From the NCBI GenBank assembly GCA_944989445.1, contig CALYLW010000135.1:1420217-1484216 (forward strand): 64,000 nt of DNA, written 5' to 3'. The number at the start of each line of letters is the position of its first letter. The first letter of the stretch is position 1. The notes under the pieces were generated by a model. It had not been told where the DNA came from and made no database searches. It saw only the letters and a program-made list of their open reading frames with translations. The stretch is from Ampullaceana balthica (Eukaryota > Mollusca > Gastropoda > Lymnaeidae). The position numbers and the translations under genes were made by a program. Below, piece by piece: positions 1 through 11,437 of this stretch.

Positions 1-2253
1 ACAAGCTACATTCTGATGACAGCAAGCTGCATTCTGATGACAGCAAGCTACATTCTGATGACAGCAAGCTACATTCTGATGACAGCAAGCTACATTGTGA
101 TGACAACAAGCTACATTCTGATGAAAGCTACATTCTGACAGCAAGCTACATTCTGATAACAAGCTACATTCTGATGACAGCAAGCTACATTCTGATGACA
201 GCAAGCTACATTCTGATGACAGCAAGCTACATTCTGATGACAGCAAGCTACATTCTGATGACAACAAGCTACATTCTGATGACAGCAAGCTACATTCTGA
301 TGACAGCAAGCTACATTCTGATGACAACAAGCTACATTCTGATGACAGCAAGCTACATTCTGATGACAGCAAGCTACATTCTGATGACAGCAAGCTACAT
401 TCTGATGACAGCAAACATTCTGATGACAGCAAGCTACATTCTGATGACAACAAGCTACATTCTGATGACAGCAAGCTACATTCTGATGACAGCAAGCTAC
501 ATTCTGATGACAGCAAGCTACATTCTGATGACAGAAGCTACATTCTGATGACAGCAAGCTACATTCTGATGACAGCAAGCTACATTCTGATGATAACAAG
601 CTACATTCTGATGACAACAAGCTACATTCTGATGACAACAAGCTACATTCTGATGACAACAAGCTACATTCTGATGACAACAAGCTACATTCTGATGACA
701 GCAAGCTACATTCTGATGACAGCAAGCTACATTCTGATGACAACAAGCTACATTCTGATAAAGGCCAGCTAAATTCTGATTACAACAAGCTACATTCTGA
801 TGACAGCAAGCTACATTCTGATGAATCCAGCTGCTTTCTGATGACAACAAGATACATTCTGATGACAGCAAGCTACATTCTGATGACATCCAGCTGCATT
901 CTGATAAAGGTCAATTAAATTCTGATGAGATAAAGTTACATTCTGATAAAGGCAAATTAAATTATGATGAGAACAAGCTACATTCTGATGACAGCAAGCT
1001 ACATTCTGATGACAACAAGCTACATTCTGATGACAGCTACATTCTGATGACAACAAGCTACATTCTGATGACAGCAAGCTACATTCTGATGACAGCAAGC
1101 TACATTCTGATGACAGCAAGCTACATTCTGATGACAACAAGCTACATTCTGATGACAGCTACATTCTGATGACAACAAGCTACATTCTGATGACAGCAAG
1201 CTACATTCTGATGACAGCAAGCTACATTCTGAAGACAACAAGCTACATTCTGATGACAGCAAGCTACATTCTGATGACAACAAGCTACATTCTGATGACA
1301 GCAAGCTACATTCTGATGACAACAAGCTACATTCTGATGACAACAAGCTACATTCTGATGACAACAAGCTACATTCTGATGACAGCAAGCTACATTCTGA
1401 TGACAACAAGCTACATTCTGATGACAGCAAGCTACATTCTGATGACAACAAGCTACATTCTGATGACAACAAGCTACATTCTGATGACAACAAGCTACAT
1501 TCTGATGACAACAAGCTACATTCTGATGACAACAAGCTACATTCTGATGACAACAAGCTACATTCTGATGACAACAAGCTACATTCTGATGACAGCAAGC
1601 TACATTCTGATGACAGCAAGCTACATTCTAATGACAGCAAGCTACATTCTGATGACAGCAAGCTACATTCTGATGACAGCAAGCTACATTCTGATGACAA
1701 CAAGCTACATTCTGATGACAACAAGCTACATTCTGATGACAACAAGCTACATTCTGATGACAACAAGCTACATTCTGATGACAACAAGCTACATTCTGAT
1801 GACAACAAGCTACATTCTGATGACAGCAAGCTACATTCTGATGACAACAAGCAACATTCTGATGACAGCAAGCTACATTCTGATGACAGCAAGCTACATT
1901 GTGATGACAACAAGCTACATTCTGATGAAAGCTACATTCTGACAGCAAGCTACATTCTGATAACAAGCTACATTCTGATGACAGCAAGCTACATTCTGAT
2001 TACAGCAAGCTACATTCTGATGACAGCAAGCTACATTCTGATGACAGCAAGCTACATTCTGATGACAACAAGCTACATTCTGATGACAGCAAGCTACATT
2101 CTGATGACAGCAAGCTACATTCTGATGACAACAAGCTACATTCTGATGACAGCAAGCTACATTCTGATGACAGCAAGCTACATTCTGATGACAGCAAGCT
2201 ACATTCTGATGGCCAATTAAATTCTGATGAGAACAAGTTACATTATGAAGACA
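1..2253. repeat. 21-bp minisatellite array
   Basis: About 105 head-to-tail copies of a 21-bp unit with core CTACATTCTGATGACAGC; the array runs off the left edge. Most variation is CAGCAAG versus CAACAAG. Degenerate units with inserted AAAGGC text lie around 765-965 and after 2210. A distinctive run of odd units at 91-190 recurs at 1895-1990, an offset of 1804 bp, so a large block of the array was itself duplicated. Since 21 is divisible by three and the unit lacks stops in several frames, long open frames exist on both strands; these are not genes. Confidence 0.97.
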
Positions 2254-2332
2254 GCGCCATTCTAAGTCTATTATTAAAAGTCTGTTAACAGCCAGCTCCC
2301 TTAGCGAGCTCCATTATGATGACCGTAAATTC

Positions 2333-2548
2333 AATACTATTGTTAGCCCAGGTTATATGGCTTTGTTAGCCCAGGTTATATAGCTATTGTTCGCCCAGGT
2401 TATATGGCTATTGTTAGCCCAGGTGATATCGCTATTGTTAGCCCAAGATATATGGCTATTGTTAATCCAAGTTATATGGCTATTGTTATTCCAGGTTATA
2501 TGGCTATTGTTAATCCAAGGAATATGGCTATTGTAAGCCCAGGTTATT
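2333..2548. repeat. 24-bp minisatellite, about 9 copies
   Basis: Diverged tandem copies of a 24-bp unit containing TTAGCCCAGGTTATATGG. Copies differ at several positions, so the array is older than its neighbours. Confidence 0.9.
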
Positions 2549-2736
2549 CTTTAATCTCTTGAAATGTTTTTGAAGCCAAACTGTAATTCCTGCTAAATTC
2601 TAAAGAAAATATTTCAAGTTAAGGGACAATCAATAGAGATACATTTCGAAAAAAATTTAAGTAAAAAAATTGCATTGATTGTGATGTGACAAATCAATCA
2701 AAGCCTTCATTTAGCGTGATGTTACAAAGTCAAAGA

Positions 2737-2884
2737 AAGCTGTAATATCCTCAATTTGACCAGTCCATTATTTAAGCCGTAATGTCCTCTATTTGACCAG
2801 TCCATTATTTAAGCTGTAATGTCCTCTTTTTGACCAGTCCATTATTTAAGCTGTAATGTCCTCTATTTGACCAGTCCATTAATT
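2737..2884. repeat. 37-bp minisatellite, 4 copies
   Basis: Four tandem copies of a 37-bp unit containing TGTAATGTCCTCTATTTGAC and CAGTCCATTATTT. The sequence is unrelated to the 37-bp array at 4510-7278 despite the same unit length. Confidence 0.92.
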
Positions 2885-2930
2885 AAGTGGCATAGTAACC
2901 CCAAGTCGTTCAAAGCCATGTATCACGTAT

Positions 2931-3072
2931 ATCATTGTTGACTGTCACGCCAAGGGAGGTGTGTAAGATGACGTCACATATTTGTTGACGGTCCCGCTAA
3001 GGGCGGTGTGTAAGATCACGTCACAGCATTGTTGACTGTCACGCTGAGGGAGGTGTGTATGATCACGTCAAA
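2931..3072. repeat. 47-bp direct repeat, 3 copies
   Basis: Three diverged copies of a unit of about 47 bp containing GTTGACTGTCACGC, GGGAGGTGTGTAAGAT and ACGTCACA. Confidence 0.85.
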
Positions 3073-3690
3073 TCTTACAAGGTTCTCACACTTCAGTAAT
3101 TAGTTCCCTCATTGTGGCATGTGATTTGTCACGTCTGGCGTATCGATGTATCACTGGTCACAGTGACTGAGCCGATGTATCCATGGATACAGTCCACGTA
3201 TAAATATCATTAGGCTCACTGAGCGTATCCAAGACATGGATAAGTTGGTTGGCGAGCCGTGGTTCTGAAATAGATCGTTATTTGAGTAAGAATTCCCTTG
3301 AGGGCGTCGCCAATTAAAGGTCGCGAGTAATCTGCTGTCAGTCCACTCGACAAACAAAACACAGGAATCCTTGGTCTTGAGGATGATCTTTAGATCTGGC
3401 TAAACGGGATGTTGAAGTTGATTTGTTTCACTGCGTTGATAGATAACAACTCATCTTTGACGTGGTGGTGGGTGTACGATGACCCGAGGGCAGTTTGCCG
3501 ATCTTAGTTTCACTAGACGCTACACGGACAAACTTTGTTGAAAATAGCCAACACGCGGTAATTGAAACCAGAAAGTTTTTGAACGTGTAACAAATCCGTT
3601 ATCTCATATATAACATTTGGTTATTGTTCTTTTAATGCTACGCCCAATAAAGTGTTCCTACATGTGTCTCACACGTGATTTTAGTACTAG
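3073..3690. other. Non-coding stretch, nothing recognised
   Basis: Mixed-composition sequence with no open frame resembling a known protein. A 68-codon open frame on the minus strand at 3151-3357 looks like chance. No promoter or RNA gene could be supported. Confidence 0.5.
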
Positions 3691-3793
3691 TCGCTGTCGG
3701 TGGTTCTCGTCCCAGTTGCTGTCGGTGGTTCTGGTCCCAGTTGCTGTCGGTGGTTCTGGTCCCACTTACTGTCGGTGGTTCTGGTCCCAGTGG
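3691..3793. repeat. 25-bp minisatellite, 4 copies
   Basis: Four copies of a 25-bp unit containing GTCGGTGGTTCTGGTCCCAG. A looser echo (CCTAGTAGTTATGGAC / TTGTAGTTATGGACAG) follows at 3834-3905. Confidence 0.9.
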
Positions 3794-4509
3794 TATAAAA
3801 TAGTTTTGTTGATACTGGTGAAGAGTATTTTGGACCTAGTAGTTATGGACAGTTATGCTCCTAGCGGTAAAGTATAGTTTTGTTTCTTGTAGTTATGGAC
3901 AGTTATCTTATTGTGGCCGTTTGCCCCCAAAACATACATGGGGCACGCCCGCCACTGCTCCACTGGACTACTTGGATTTCACCGCAGCTAAGTGTTTTTT
4001 TTCTATTATTTCGTTTTATTCGTTTCATTTGTGTACTATTTGTCCGTTGAAGAAGGCTCTTTGCCGAAACGTTCGCTGTTGTGTTATGTCCTGTCAGGCC
4101 TAATAATACCCTGTTTTTATTTTATGCATTTACCACTGCTCCTCCCCCCACGCACCGGAAACGAAAAGATTCCGGCCTTTCCCCACCCAACCCCCGTAAT
4201 TAAGGGGTGTAGAACAATGACACTTGTGTTAGATAGAGGAATTGCATATTTTATGGCCATTGGACGGGACTATAGGATGGGGGATCATTAGGAAATACGG
4301 GGGAAACCTAAGTAGCTAATCGTTGGACATGGGTTAGGCAATTAAAGATTGAAAATTTTATTGCTCACACCAAGGGGGCATTCTCGAATGTCAGCCACAT
4401 ACCTTTGGTGATCAATATAAGGAGAGGACGGTAGTAGACACAACAGAGTCGCCCACCCCAGGGTTAAGAAGATCGGAGAACGACATCGGAGATCAGTGCT
4501 TAGCTAGGG
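3794..4509. other. Non-coding stretch with a mobile-element-like hairpin
   Basis: No gene is recognised. Overlapping short open frames at 3855-4291 lack family features. At 4047-4071 the text TGAAGAAGGC, a short loop, then GCCGAAACG forms a small stem of a kind I recall seeing repeatedly in animal repetitive elements; that association is from memory. The remainder is unremarkable and leads into the 37-bp array. Confidence 0.4.
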
Positions 4510-7278
4510 ACAGTAGTAGGACATAGGCTGTAATAGAATTGTACACTGTGTATTAGAGAATAGGCTGTAGTAGAATTGTACACTGTGTAGTAGAGAATAG
4601 GCTGTAGTAGAATTGTACACTGTGTAGTAGAGAATAGGCTGTAGTAGAATTGTACACTGTGTAGTAGAGAATAGGCTGTAGTAGAATTGTACACTGTGTA
4701 GTAGAGAATAGGCTGTAGTAGAATTGTACACTGTGTAGTAGAGAATAGGCTGTAATAGAATTGTACACTGTGTAGTAGAGAATAAGCTGTAATAGAAATG
4801 TACACTGTGTAGTAGAGAATAGGCTGTAGTAGAATTGTACACTGTGTAGTAGAGTATAGGCTGTAGTAGAATTGTACACTGTGTAGTAGAGAATGGGCTG
4901 TAGTAGAATTGTACACTGTGTAGTAGAGAATTGGCTGTAGTAGAATTGTACACTGTGTAGTAGAGAATAGGCTGTAGTAGAATTGTACACTGTGTAGTAG
5001 AGAATAGGCTGTAGTAAAACTGTACACTGTGTAGTAGAGAATAGGCTGTAGTAGAATTGTACACTGTGTAGTAGAGAATAGGCTGTAATAGAATTGTACA
5101 CTGTGTAGTAGAGAATAGGCTGTAATAGAATTGTACACTGTGTAGTAGAGAATAGGCTGTAGTAGAATTGTACACTGTGTAGTAGAGAATAGGCTGTAAT
5201 AGAATTGTACACTGTGTAGTAGAGAATAGGCTGTAATAGAATTGTACACTGTGTAGTAGAGAATAGGCTGTAGTAGAATTGTACACTGTGTAGTAGAGTA
5301 TAGGCTGTAGTAGAATTGTACACTGTGTAGTAGAGAATGGGCTGTAGTAGAATTGTACACTGTGTAGTAGAGAATAGGCTGTAGTAGAATTGTACACTGT
5401 GTAGTAGAGAATAGGCTGTAGTAGAATTGTACACTGTGTAGTAGAGAATAGGCTGTAGTAGAATTGTACACTGTGTAGTAGAGAATAGGCTGTAATAGAA
5501 TTGTACACTGTGTAGTAGAGAATAGGCTGTAGTAGAATTGTACACTGTGTAGTAGAGAATAGGCTGTAGTAGAATTGTACACTGTGTAGTAGAGAATAGG
5601 CTGTAGTAGAATTGTACACTGTGTAGTAGAGAATAGGCTGTAGTAGAATTGTACACTGTGTAGTAGAGAATAGGCTGTAATAGAATTGTACACTGTGTAG
5701 TAGAGAATAGGCTGTAATAGAATTGTACACTGTGTAGTAGAGAATATGCTGTAATAAAATTGTACACTGTGTAGTAGAGAATAGGCTGTAATAGAATTGT
5801 ACACTGTGTAGTAGAGAATAGGCTGTAATAGAATTGTACACTGTGTAGTAGAGAATGGGCTGTAATAGAATTGTACACTGTGTAGTAGAGAATAGGCTGT
5901 AATAGAATTGTACAAGGCTGTAATAGAATTGTACACTGTGTAGTAGAGAATAGGCTGTAATAGAATTGTACACTGTGTAGTAGAGAATAGGCTGTAATAG
6001 AATTGTACACTGTGTAGTAGAGAATAGGCTGTAATAGAATTGTACACTGTGTAGTAGAGAATAGGCTGTAATAGAATTGTACACTGTGTAGTAGAGAATG
6101 GGCTGTAATAGAATTGTACACTGTGTAGTAGAGAATAGGCTGTAATAGAATTGTACAAGGCTGTAATAGAATTGTACACTGTGTAGTAGAGAATAGGCTG
6201 TAATAGAATTGTACACTGTGTAGTAGAGAATAGGCTGTAATAGAATTGTACACTGTGTAGTAGAGAATAGGCTGTAATAGAATTGTACACTGTGTAGTAG
6301 AGAATAGACTGTAATAGAATTGTACACTGTGTAGTAGAGAATAGGCTGTAATAGAATTGTACACTGTGTAGTAGAGAATAGGCTGTAGTAGAATTGTACA
6401 AGGCTGTAATAGAATTGTACACTGTGTAGTAGAGAATAGGCTGTAATAGAATTGTACACTGTGTAGTAGAGAATAGGCTGTAATAGAATTGTACACTGTG
6501 TAGTAGAGAATAGGCTGTAATAGAATTGTACACTGTGTAGTAGAGAATAGGCTCTAATAGAATTGTACACTGTGTAGTAGAGAATAGGCTGTAATAGAAT
6601 TGTACACTGTGTAGTAGAGAATAGGCTGTAATAGAATTGTACACTGTGTAGTAGAGAATAGGCTGTAATAGAATTGTACACTGTGTAGTAGAGAATAGGC
6701 TGTAATAGAATTGTACACTGTGTAGTAGAGAATAGGCTGTAATAGAATTGTACACTGTGTAGTAGAGAATAGGCTGTAATAGAATTGTACACTGTGTAGT
6801 AGAGAATAGGCTGTAATAGAATTGTACACTGTGTAGTAGAGTATAGGCTGTAATAGAATTGTACACTGTGTAGTAGAGTATAGGCTGTAATAGAATTGTA
6901 CACTGTGTAGTAGAGAATAGGCTGTAATAGAATTGTACACTGTGTAGTAGAGAATAGGCTGTAATAGAATTGTACACTGTGTAGTAGAGAATAGGCTGTA
7001 ATAGAATTGTACACTGTGTAGTAGAGAATAGGCTGTAATAGAACTGTACACTGTGTAGTAGAGAATAGGCTGTAATAGAATTGTACACTGTGTAGTAGAG
7101 AATAGGCTGTAATAGAATTGTACACTGTGTAGTAGAGAATAGGCTGTAATAGAATTGTACACTGTGTAGTAGAGTATAGGCTGTAATAGAATTGTACACT
7201 GTGTAGTAGAGTATAGGCTGTAATAGAATTGTACACTGTGTAGTAGAGAATAGGCTGTAATAGAATTGTACACTGTGT
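4510..7278. repeat. 37-bp minisatellite array, about 75 copies
   Basis: Tandem 37-bp unit containing ATAGGCTGTAATAGAATTG and ACACTGTGTAGTAGAGA. The left half is rich in GTAGTAG variants and the right half in GTAATAG variants. Units shortened to 21 bp (16 bp deleted) begin at 5911, 6154 and 6397, exactly 243 bp apart, which is one short unit plus six full units: a higher-order repeat. The minus strand has no stop in any of its three frames through most of the array, giving spurious frames of 650-910 codons. Confidence 0.97.
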
Positions 7279-7474
7279 TTCCTGTTTTCAAATACTTAGA
7301 CTTGAGTTACTGTGTCAACATTAGAAAATATTTAAAGAAATATTATACGAACTATAGTTCTCATCTTACCTGCAAAGATTTAGTTTATTTTTTAGCTGTT
7401 CAGTCAGTCTCATTCAAAATAACAATATAGCCATAACTCGGCTACATTATATATTAAAGAAACCCCCTCCAATC
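7279..7474. other. Short non-coding spacer
   Basis: AT-rich sequence between the 37-bp array and the LINE remnant; part may be LINE 3' flank. No coding signal. Confidence 0.4.
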
Positions 7475-8045
7475 GTAAGATTTTGCGTCCTATGCTTATT
7501 CATGGTTTATGTCTAGTCTACCATTTAAATTTGAGCTTTAAATATTGATAGTGTGTTGTTTTTCCTGGTTTGACCAAGCAACTCATTCCACGCCCGAACG
7601 ACAGGCTCGATGGACGAGAATGTGTTTGTTTGTTCTTGCATTGGGAACAAGAAAAGTCCTTGTATTACTTACGTGATGTACTGTGTTATCCTTGTGTTGT
7701 ATTACTTACGTGATGTACTGTGTTATCCTTGTGTTGTATTACTTATGTGATGTATTATGTTATCATTGTGCTGTATTACTTACGTGATGCATTATGTTAT
7801 CCTTGTGTTGTATTACTTACGTGATGTATTACTTACGTGATGTAGTATGTTATTCTTGTGTTGTATTTCCAAGTTAAAATTAGATTTCTTATATATTATT
7901 ACTACTTTGCTCTTTGTTCCTCTATTCTCTAGTGTTTCAAGGTTTAATGGTTTAAATAATGGTGTTATTCTAGTCAGTTTTAAATATTCTTCAGTAATAT
8001 ATCTGGTAGCTTTTTTTTTGAATTTGCTCTAGTTCATCTTTTCTT
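7475..8045 (-). pseudogene. LINE family A, C-terminal fragment with an internal array
   Basis: Broken C-terminal part of a non-LTR retrotransposon polyprotein read on the minus strand. From about 8045 down to 7850 the translation gives TRITP, LNLETLE, TKSKVVII and NLEIQHK. From about 7640 down to 7540 it resumes with VVRAWNE and KNNTLSIFK, then a 3' tail including ACGCAAAATCTTA. The same words occur in the same order in the family A copy at 33677-34290, which identifies it. Between the two blocks lies a 37-bp minisatellite. There are several stops and frameshifts and it is certainly non-functional. The family looks like the L2/CR1/Jockey group; the exact clade is uncertain. Confidence 0.8.
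7662..7866. repeat. 37-bp minisatellite inside a LINE fragment
   Basis: About 5.5 copies of a 37-bp unit containing TATTACTTACGTGATGTA and TTATCCTTGTGTTG. On the minus strand the unit reads through codons resembling I-Q-H-K-D-N, the LINE residues expected at exactly this place. The array therefore appears to have grown from LINE coding sequence. Confidence 0.9.
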
Positions 8046-8139
8046 GCTGTTTTGATTATTATTATCTAGGCCGTTAAGTAAATCTTCTATTACGCCAATA
8101 AATTAATTCTCACGTGATTTGTTTATCCTAAAGCCGTGT

Positions 8140-9358
8140 TGATGTGGACACAGGACTTACGTTTATCTACGTGTGGACACAGGACTTACGTTTATCTACG
8201 TGTGGACACAGGACTTACGTTTATCTACGTGTGGACACATGACTTACGTTTATCTACGTGTGGACACAGGACTTACGTTTATCTACGTGTGGACACAGGA
8301 CTTACGTTTATCTACGTGTGGACACAGGACTTACGTTTATCTACGTGTGGACACAGGACTTACGTTTATCTACGTGTGGACACAGGACTTACGTTTATCT
8401 ACGTGTGGACACAGGACTTACGTTTATCTACGTGTGGACACAGGACTTACGTTTATCTACGTGTGGACACATGACTTACGTTTATCTACGTGTGGACACA
8501 GGACTTACGTTTATCTACGTGTGGACACAGGACTTACGTTTATCTACGTGTGGACACAGGACTTACGTTTATCTACGTGTGGACACAGGACTTACGTTTA
8601 TCTACGTGTGGACACAGGACTTACGTTTATCTACGTGTGGACACAGGACTTACGTTTATCTACGTGTGGACACAGGACTTACGTTTATCTACGTGTGGAC
8701 ACAGGACTTACGTTTATCTACGTGTGGACACAGGACTTACGTTTATCTACGTGTGGACACAGGACTTACGTTTATCTACGTGTGGACACAGGACTTACGT
8801 TTATCTACGTGTGGACACAGGACTTACGTTTATCTACGTGTGGACACAGGACTTACGTTTATCTACGTGTGGACACAGGACTTACGTTTATCTACGTGTG
8901 GACACAGGACTTACGTTTATCTACGTGTGGACACAGGACTTACGTTTATCTACGTGTGGACACAGGACTTACGTTTATCTACGTGTGGACACAGGACTTA
9001 CGTTTATCTACGTGTGGACACAGGACTTACGTTTATCTACGTGTGGACACAGGACTTACGTTTATCTACGTGTGGACACAGGACTTACGTTTATCTACGT
9101 GTGGACACAGGACTTACGTTTATCTACGTGTGGACACAGGACTTACGTTTATCTACGTGTGGACACAGGACTTACGTTTATCTACGTGTGGACACAGGAC
9201 TTACGTTTATCTACGTGTGGACACAGGACTTACGTTTATCTACGTGTGGACACAGGACTTACGTTTATCTACGTGTGGACACAGGACTTACGTTTATCTA
9301 CGTGTGGACACAGGACTTACGTTTATCTACATGTGGACACAGGACTTACGTTAACTAC
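8140..9358. repeat. 29-bp minisatellite array, about 42 copies
   Basis: Very homogeneous 29-bp unit containing GTGGACACAGGACTTACG and TTTATCTAC. Only a few units differ (for example ACATGAC at two places), suggesting recent expansion or conversion. All three plus-strand frames are open for hundreds of codons as a result; no protein is implied. Confidence 0.97.
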
Positions 9359-9712
9359 GTGATTTACTATACTATACTGGTATAAATTACGTGTTATTAT
9401 AACTTTTAATTAGTGCTAATCCGTGAAACAGGGCCCTAATTGCCATGGCGCCCATGGTCTGTTTTATCTCCTTTTTTTAAAAAAAAAGGGGAGTCACGTT
9501 AGCTAAGTTCCAATCCTGGGGCACCTAACCCTGGTTTAGAGTCTTGAAAAAGTATTTTATGGATTATGGACATTTATTTATTTTTTCCCCATATCTTCCA
9601 GATATCTCTATATAGATTTATTTCCAATTTCCTAAATTTTATTTTAGCTGTGAATTATGTGTTGACGATTTTAGCCTTAGTCTCAGTATAGGTTTTCTTG
9701 TTTGGGCCTTTT
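9359..9712. other. Non-coding stretch
   Basis: No gene seen. It contains a palindromic patch around GCCATGGCGCCCATGG near 9442 and an adjoining T-run/A-run near 9472-9488, both without assignable function. Confidence 0.5.
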
Positions 9713-9725
9713 AGTGAGGCTATTC

Positions 9726-10187
9726 ATTCAATTTTACTAGCAACGCCATTGAGCGGTGCCGGTTTAGGGCCAAGAGCGCCAGTACGGATTAGCAAAAGGT
9801 ACCGCGAAGAACGCAGCGGACGCCAGCTCTGAGGAAACCTTCCAGTGGGGGTTGCACCCTAGGTAGGTCATTGATGATCCCCCGCATTGCGGCGATCCTA
9901 ACCATTGAGACTCGTATGCTTTGCCGGGGTGGCGCCGAAGTGGTAGCGGGTCGTAGTAAGGCGATTCCACCCCTCCTTGTGAGGTCAACTTAGTGGGAGG
10001 CATCCTCGACTTTCTGTCTTAGATGCCCAGGTGGCCGCTTCAGAAGCGACCGCTCCGGGGGGGTTTTCCCAGCTGTCAACGTCCTTTTCTGGGGGAGGGG
10101 GCCAGATAGCTGGGAGGGTCTTCCAGGAAGACCCATGAAGAGCACTAGGCTCGGGGCTTCTGATTTTCTTCCACATGTAGGATCAAC
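9726..10187 (-). mobile_element. GC-rich insertion flanked by 13-bp direct repeats
   Basis: A 462-bp block much richer in G and C than its AT-rich surroundings, bounded by perfect copies of AGTGAGGCTATTC at 9713-9725 and 10188-10200. A 13-bp target-site duplication is typical of LINE-mediated retroposition. Read on the minus strand it ends in AATTGAATGAAT, a possible short tail, so I orient it minus. Two minus-strand open frames (79 and 63 codons; motifs YLGCNPHWKV and FAVPFANPYW) match nothing I recognise. It could be a SINE, a processed transcript or a truncated LINE. Confidence 0.6.
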
Positions 10188-10440
10188 AGTGAGGCTATTC
10201 CTGTGGGTTCTATTTTTATTATTAATTTTTTTTTATATTTTTTTTTAAATATTTTTTTTTAAATATTTTTTTAATGGCATTAACAGTCAATGATTGTGTG
10301 AGTAACGAAGTCAATTATAATTATGTTGATTTTTGTATTTCAAAGCTCAAGTTATCAATCTTAAGAAACATTAGAAATCGAAAAGTAGCAAACAATACAT
10401 TAAAAAAATATGTTTGTATTTAGTTTTAACCTATAAATAA

Positions 10441-10529
10441 GAAAATCATTGCATTTCAATTTAATGTATCCCTAAATATAGGGATCGAAGTCAAGATAGA
10501 GGGATCGAAGTCAAGTGGCGTGACACTTA
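10441..10529. repeat. Hairpin element copy 1
   Basis: Contains AAAATCATTGCATTT, an ATCCCTA...TAGGGAT hairpin, GGGATCGAAGTCAAG (present twice here) and a GTGGCGTGACAC segment. Related to copies at 10631-10698 and 11250-11327. Confidence 0.75.
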
Positions 10530-10630
10530 GATAACATTTTTTAATTTTTTTTAAAATTTTTTTATTTTTTATTTTTTATTAAAGAGACATGATTATGTTT
10601 TATTCGGATTTAGTGTTAACCGGTTGGTAC

Positions 10631-10698
10631 GAAAATCATTGCCTTTGAATGTAATTGTATCCCTAATTATAGGGATCGAAGTCAGTGGCATGGCACTT
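10631..10698. repeat. Hairpin element copy 2
   Basis: Same order of parts as copy 1: AAAATCATTGCCTTT, ATCCCTAATTATAGGGAT, CGAAGTCA, then GTGGCATGGCAC. The spacing is slightly shorter. Confidence 0.75.
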
Positions 10699-11249
10699 GC
10701 AGATATATATATATATATATTTATTTATTTATTTATTAAATTTTTTTTTGTTGCAATTTTTTTTAAAATATATTGTTTTTTTCTTTTAAAATGTCTGCAT
10801 ACATTAAATTGGTTTATAAACATGTTAAAACAATGTTATGACATAATATATTCTAAGTGAAACAATCCATGAACTTTATTGTTAACACACGGAAACGAAT
10901 TAATGATATAGAAAGAAACATCAGATCAGTAGATATACAACTATTTTTAAGGTTATTTTAAGGTAATGCATCCAGAAATAAACATAAGTCTGAATCATGA
11001 GGTTATATAATCATATGTAATGTTCAAGAAATAATTAATTGGTCTTTTATGATGTAATTACCTAATAATTCAAGCTAAATACAGTGTTTTACTAATTCGA
11101 AAATCAGATATAAGTATGTAGTCACGTGAGCAACACAGATACAGTTTATAAGGAGAATTTTGTTTCTACTCTCGTGTATTTTTTAAATAAAATTTCTAAA
11201 ATAATATGAATACGGACATGAAATTGTTTTAATTAAATTCAGGATATAC

Positions 11250-11327
11250 CGGGGTAGGAGAATCATTACAATTTATAGATATGTTATCCCTAAATTTAGG
11301 GATCGAAGTCAAGTGGCGTGCCACTTA
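11250..11327. repeat. Hairpin element copy 3
   Basis: Contains AGAATCATTACAATTT, the perfect 18-bp palindrome ATCCCTAAATTTAGGGAT at 11286-11303, GATCGAAGTC, and the near-perfect hairpin AAGTGGCGTGCCACTT at 11311-11326. The second hairpin has 7-bp arms around GT. Confidence 0.8.
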
Positions 11328-11437
11328 AATAAATCTTTATCATTACGGCTGTTAAATATTGTTATCATTTATTTTTAATTTTTTTTTAAATTATTGTAAC
11401 AAATGTACATTATATATTATTCTTAAACATAAAAACC

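Larger units (their letters stand above)
10201..11437. other. AT-rich region with three hairpin-element copies
   Basis: Very AT-rich, with long T and A runs, a TA microsatellite near 10702-10720 and no plausible gene. It holds three diverged copies of the hairpin element listed separately. It may represent 3' untranslated remnants of LINE family B, which ends at 11438. Confidence 0.55.

Noticed and set aside
1..2253. Possible hammerhead ribozymes in the 21-bp array (CTGATGA in each unit)
   Set aside because: The matching GAAA core and stem II partner are missing from the unit, so no catalytic fold can form.
4500..7291. 650-910 codon minus-strand frames in the 37-bp array
   Set aside because: All three frames of the same strand are open because the unit has no stop in any frame; no start context, domain or flanking coding sequence.
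9764..10176. Ribosomal RNA fragment in the GC-rich block
   Set aside because: I compared it mentally with conserved rRNA motifs and found no match; the flanking 13-bp repeats favour a retroposed insertion.
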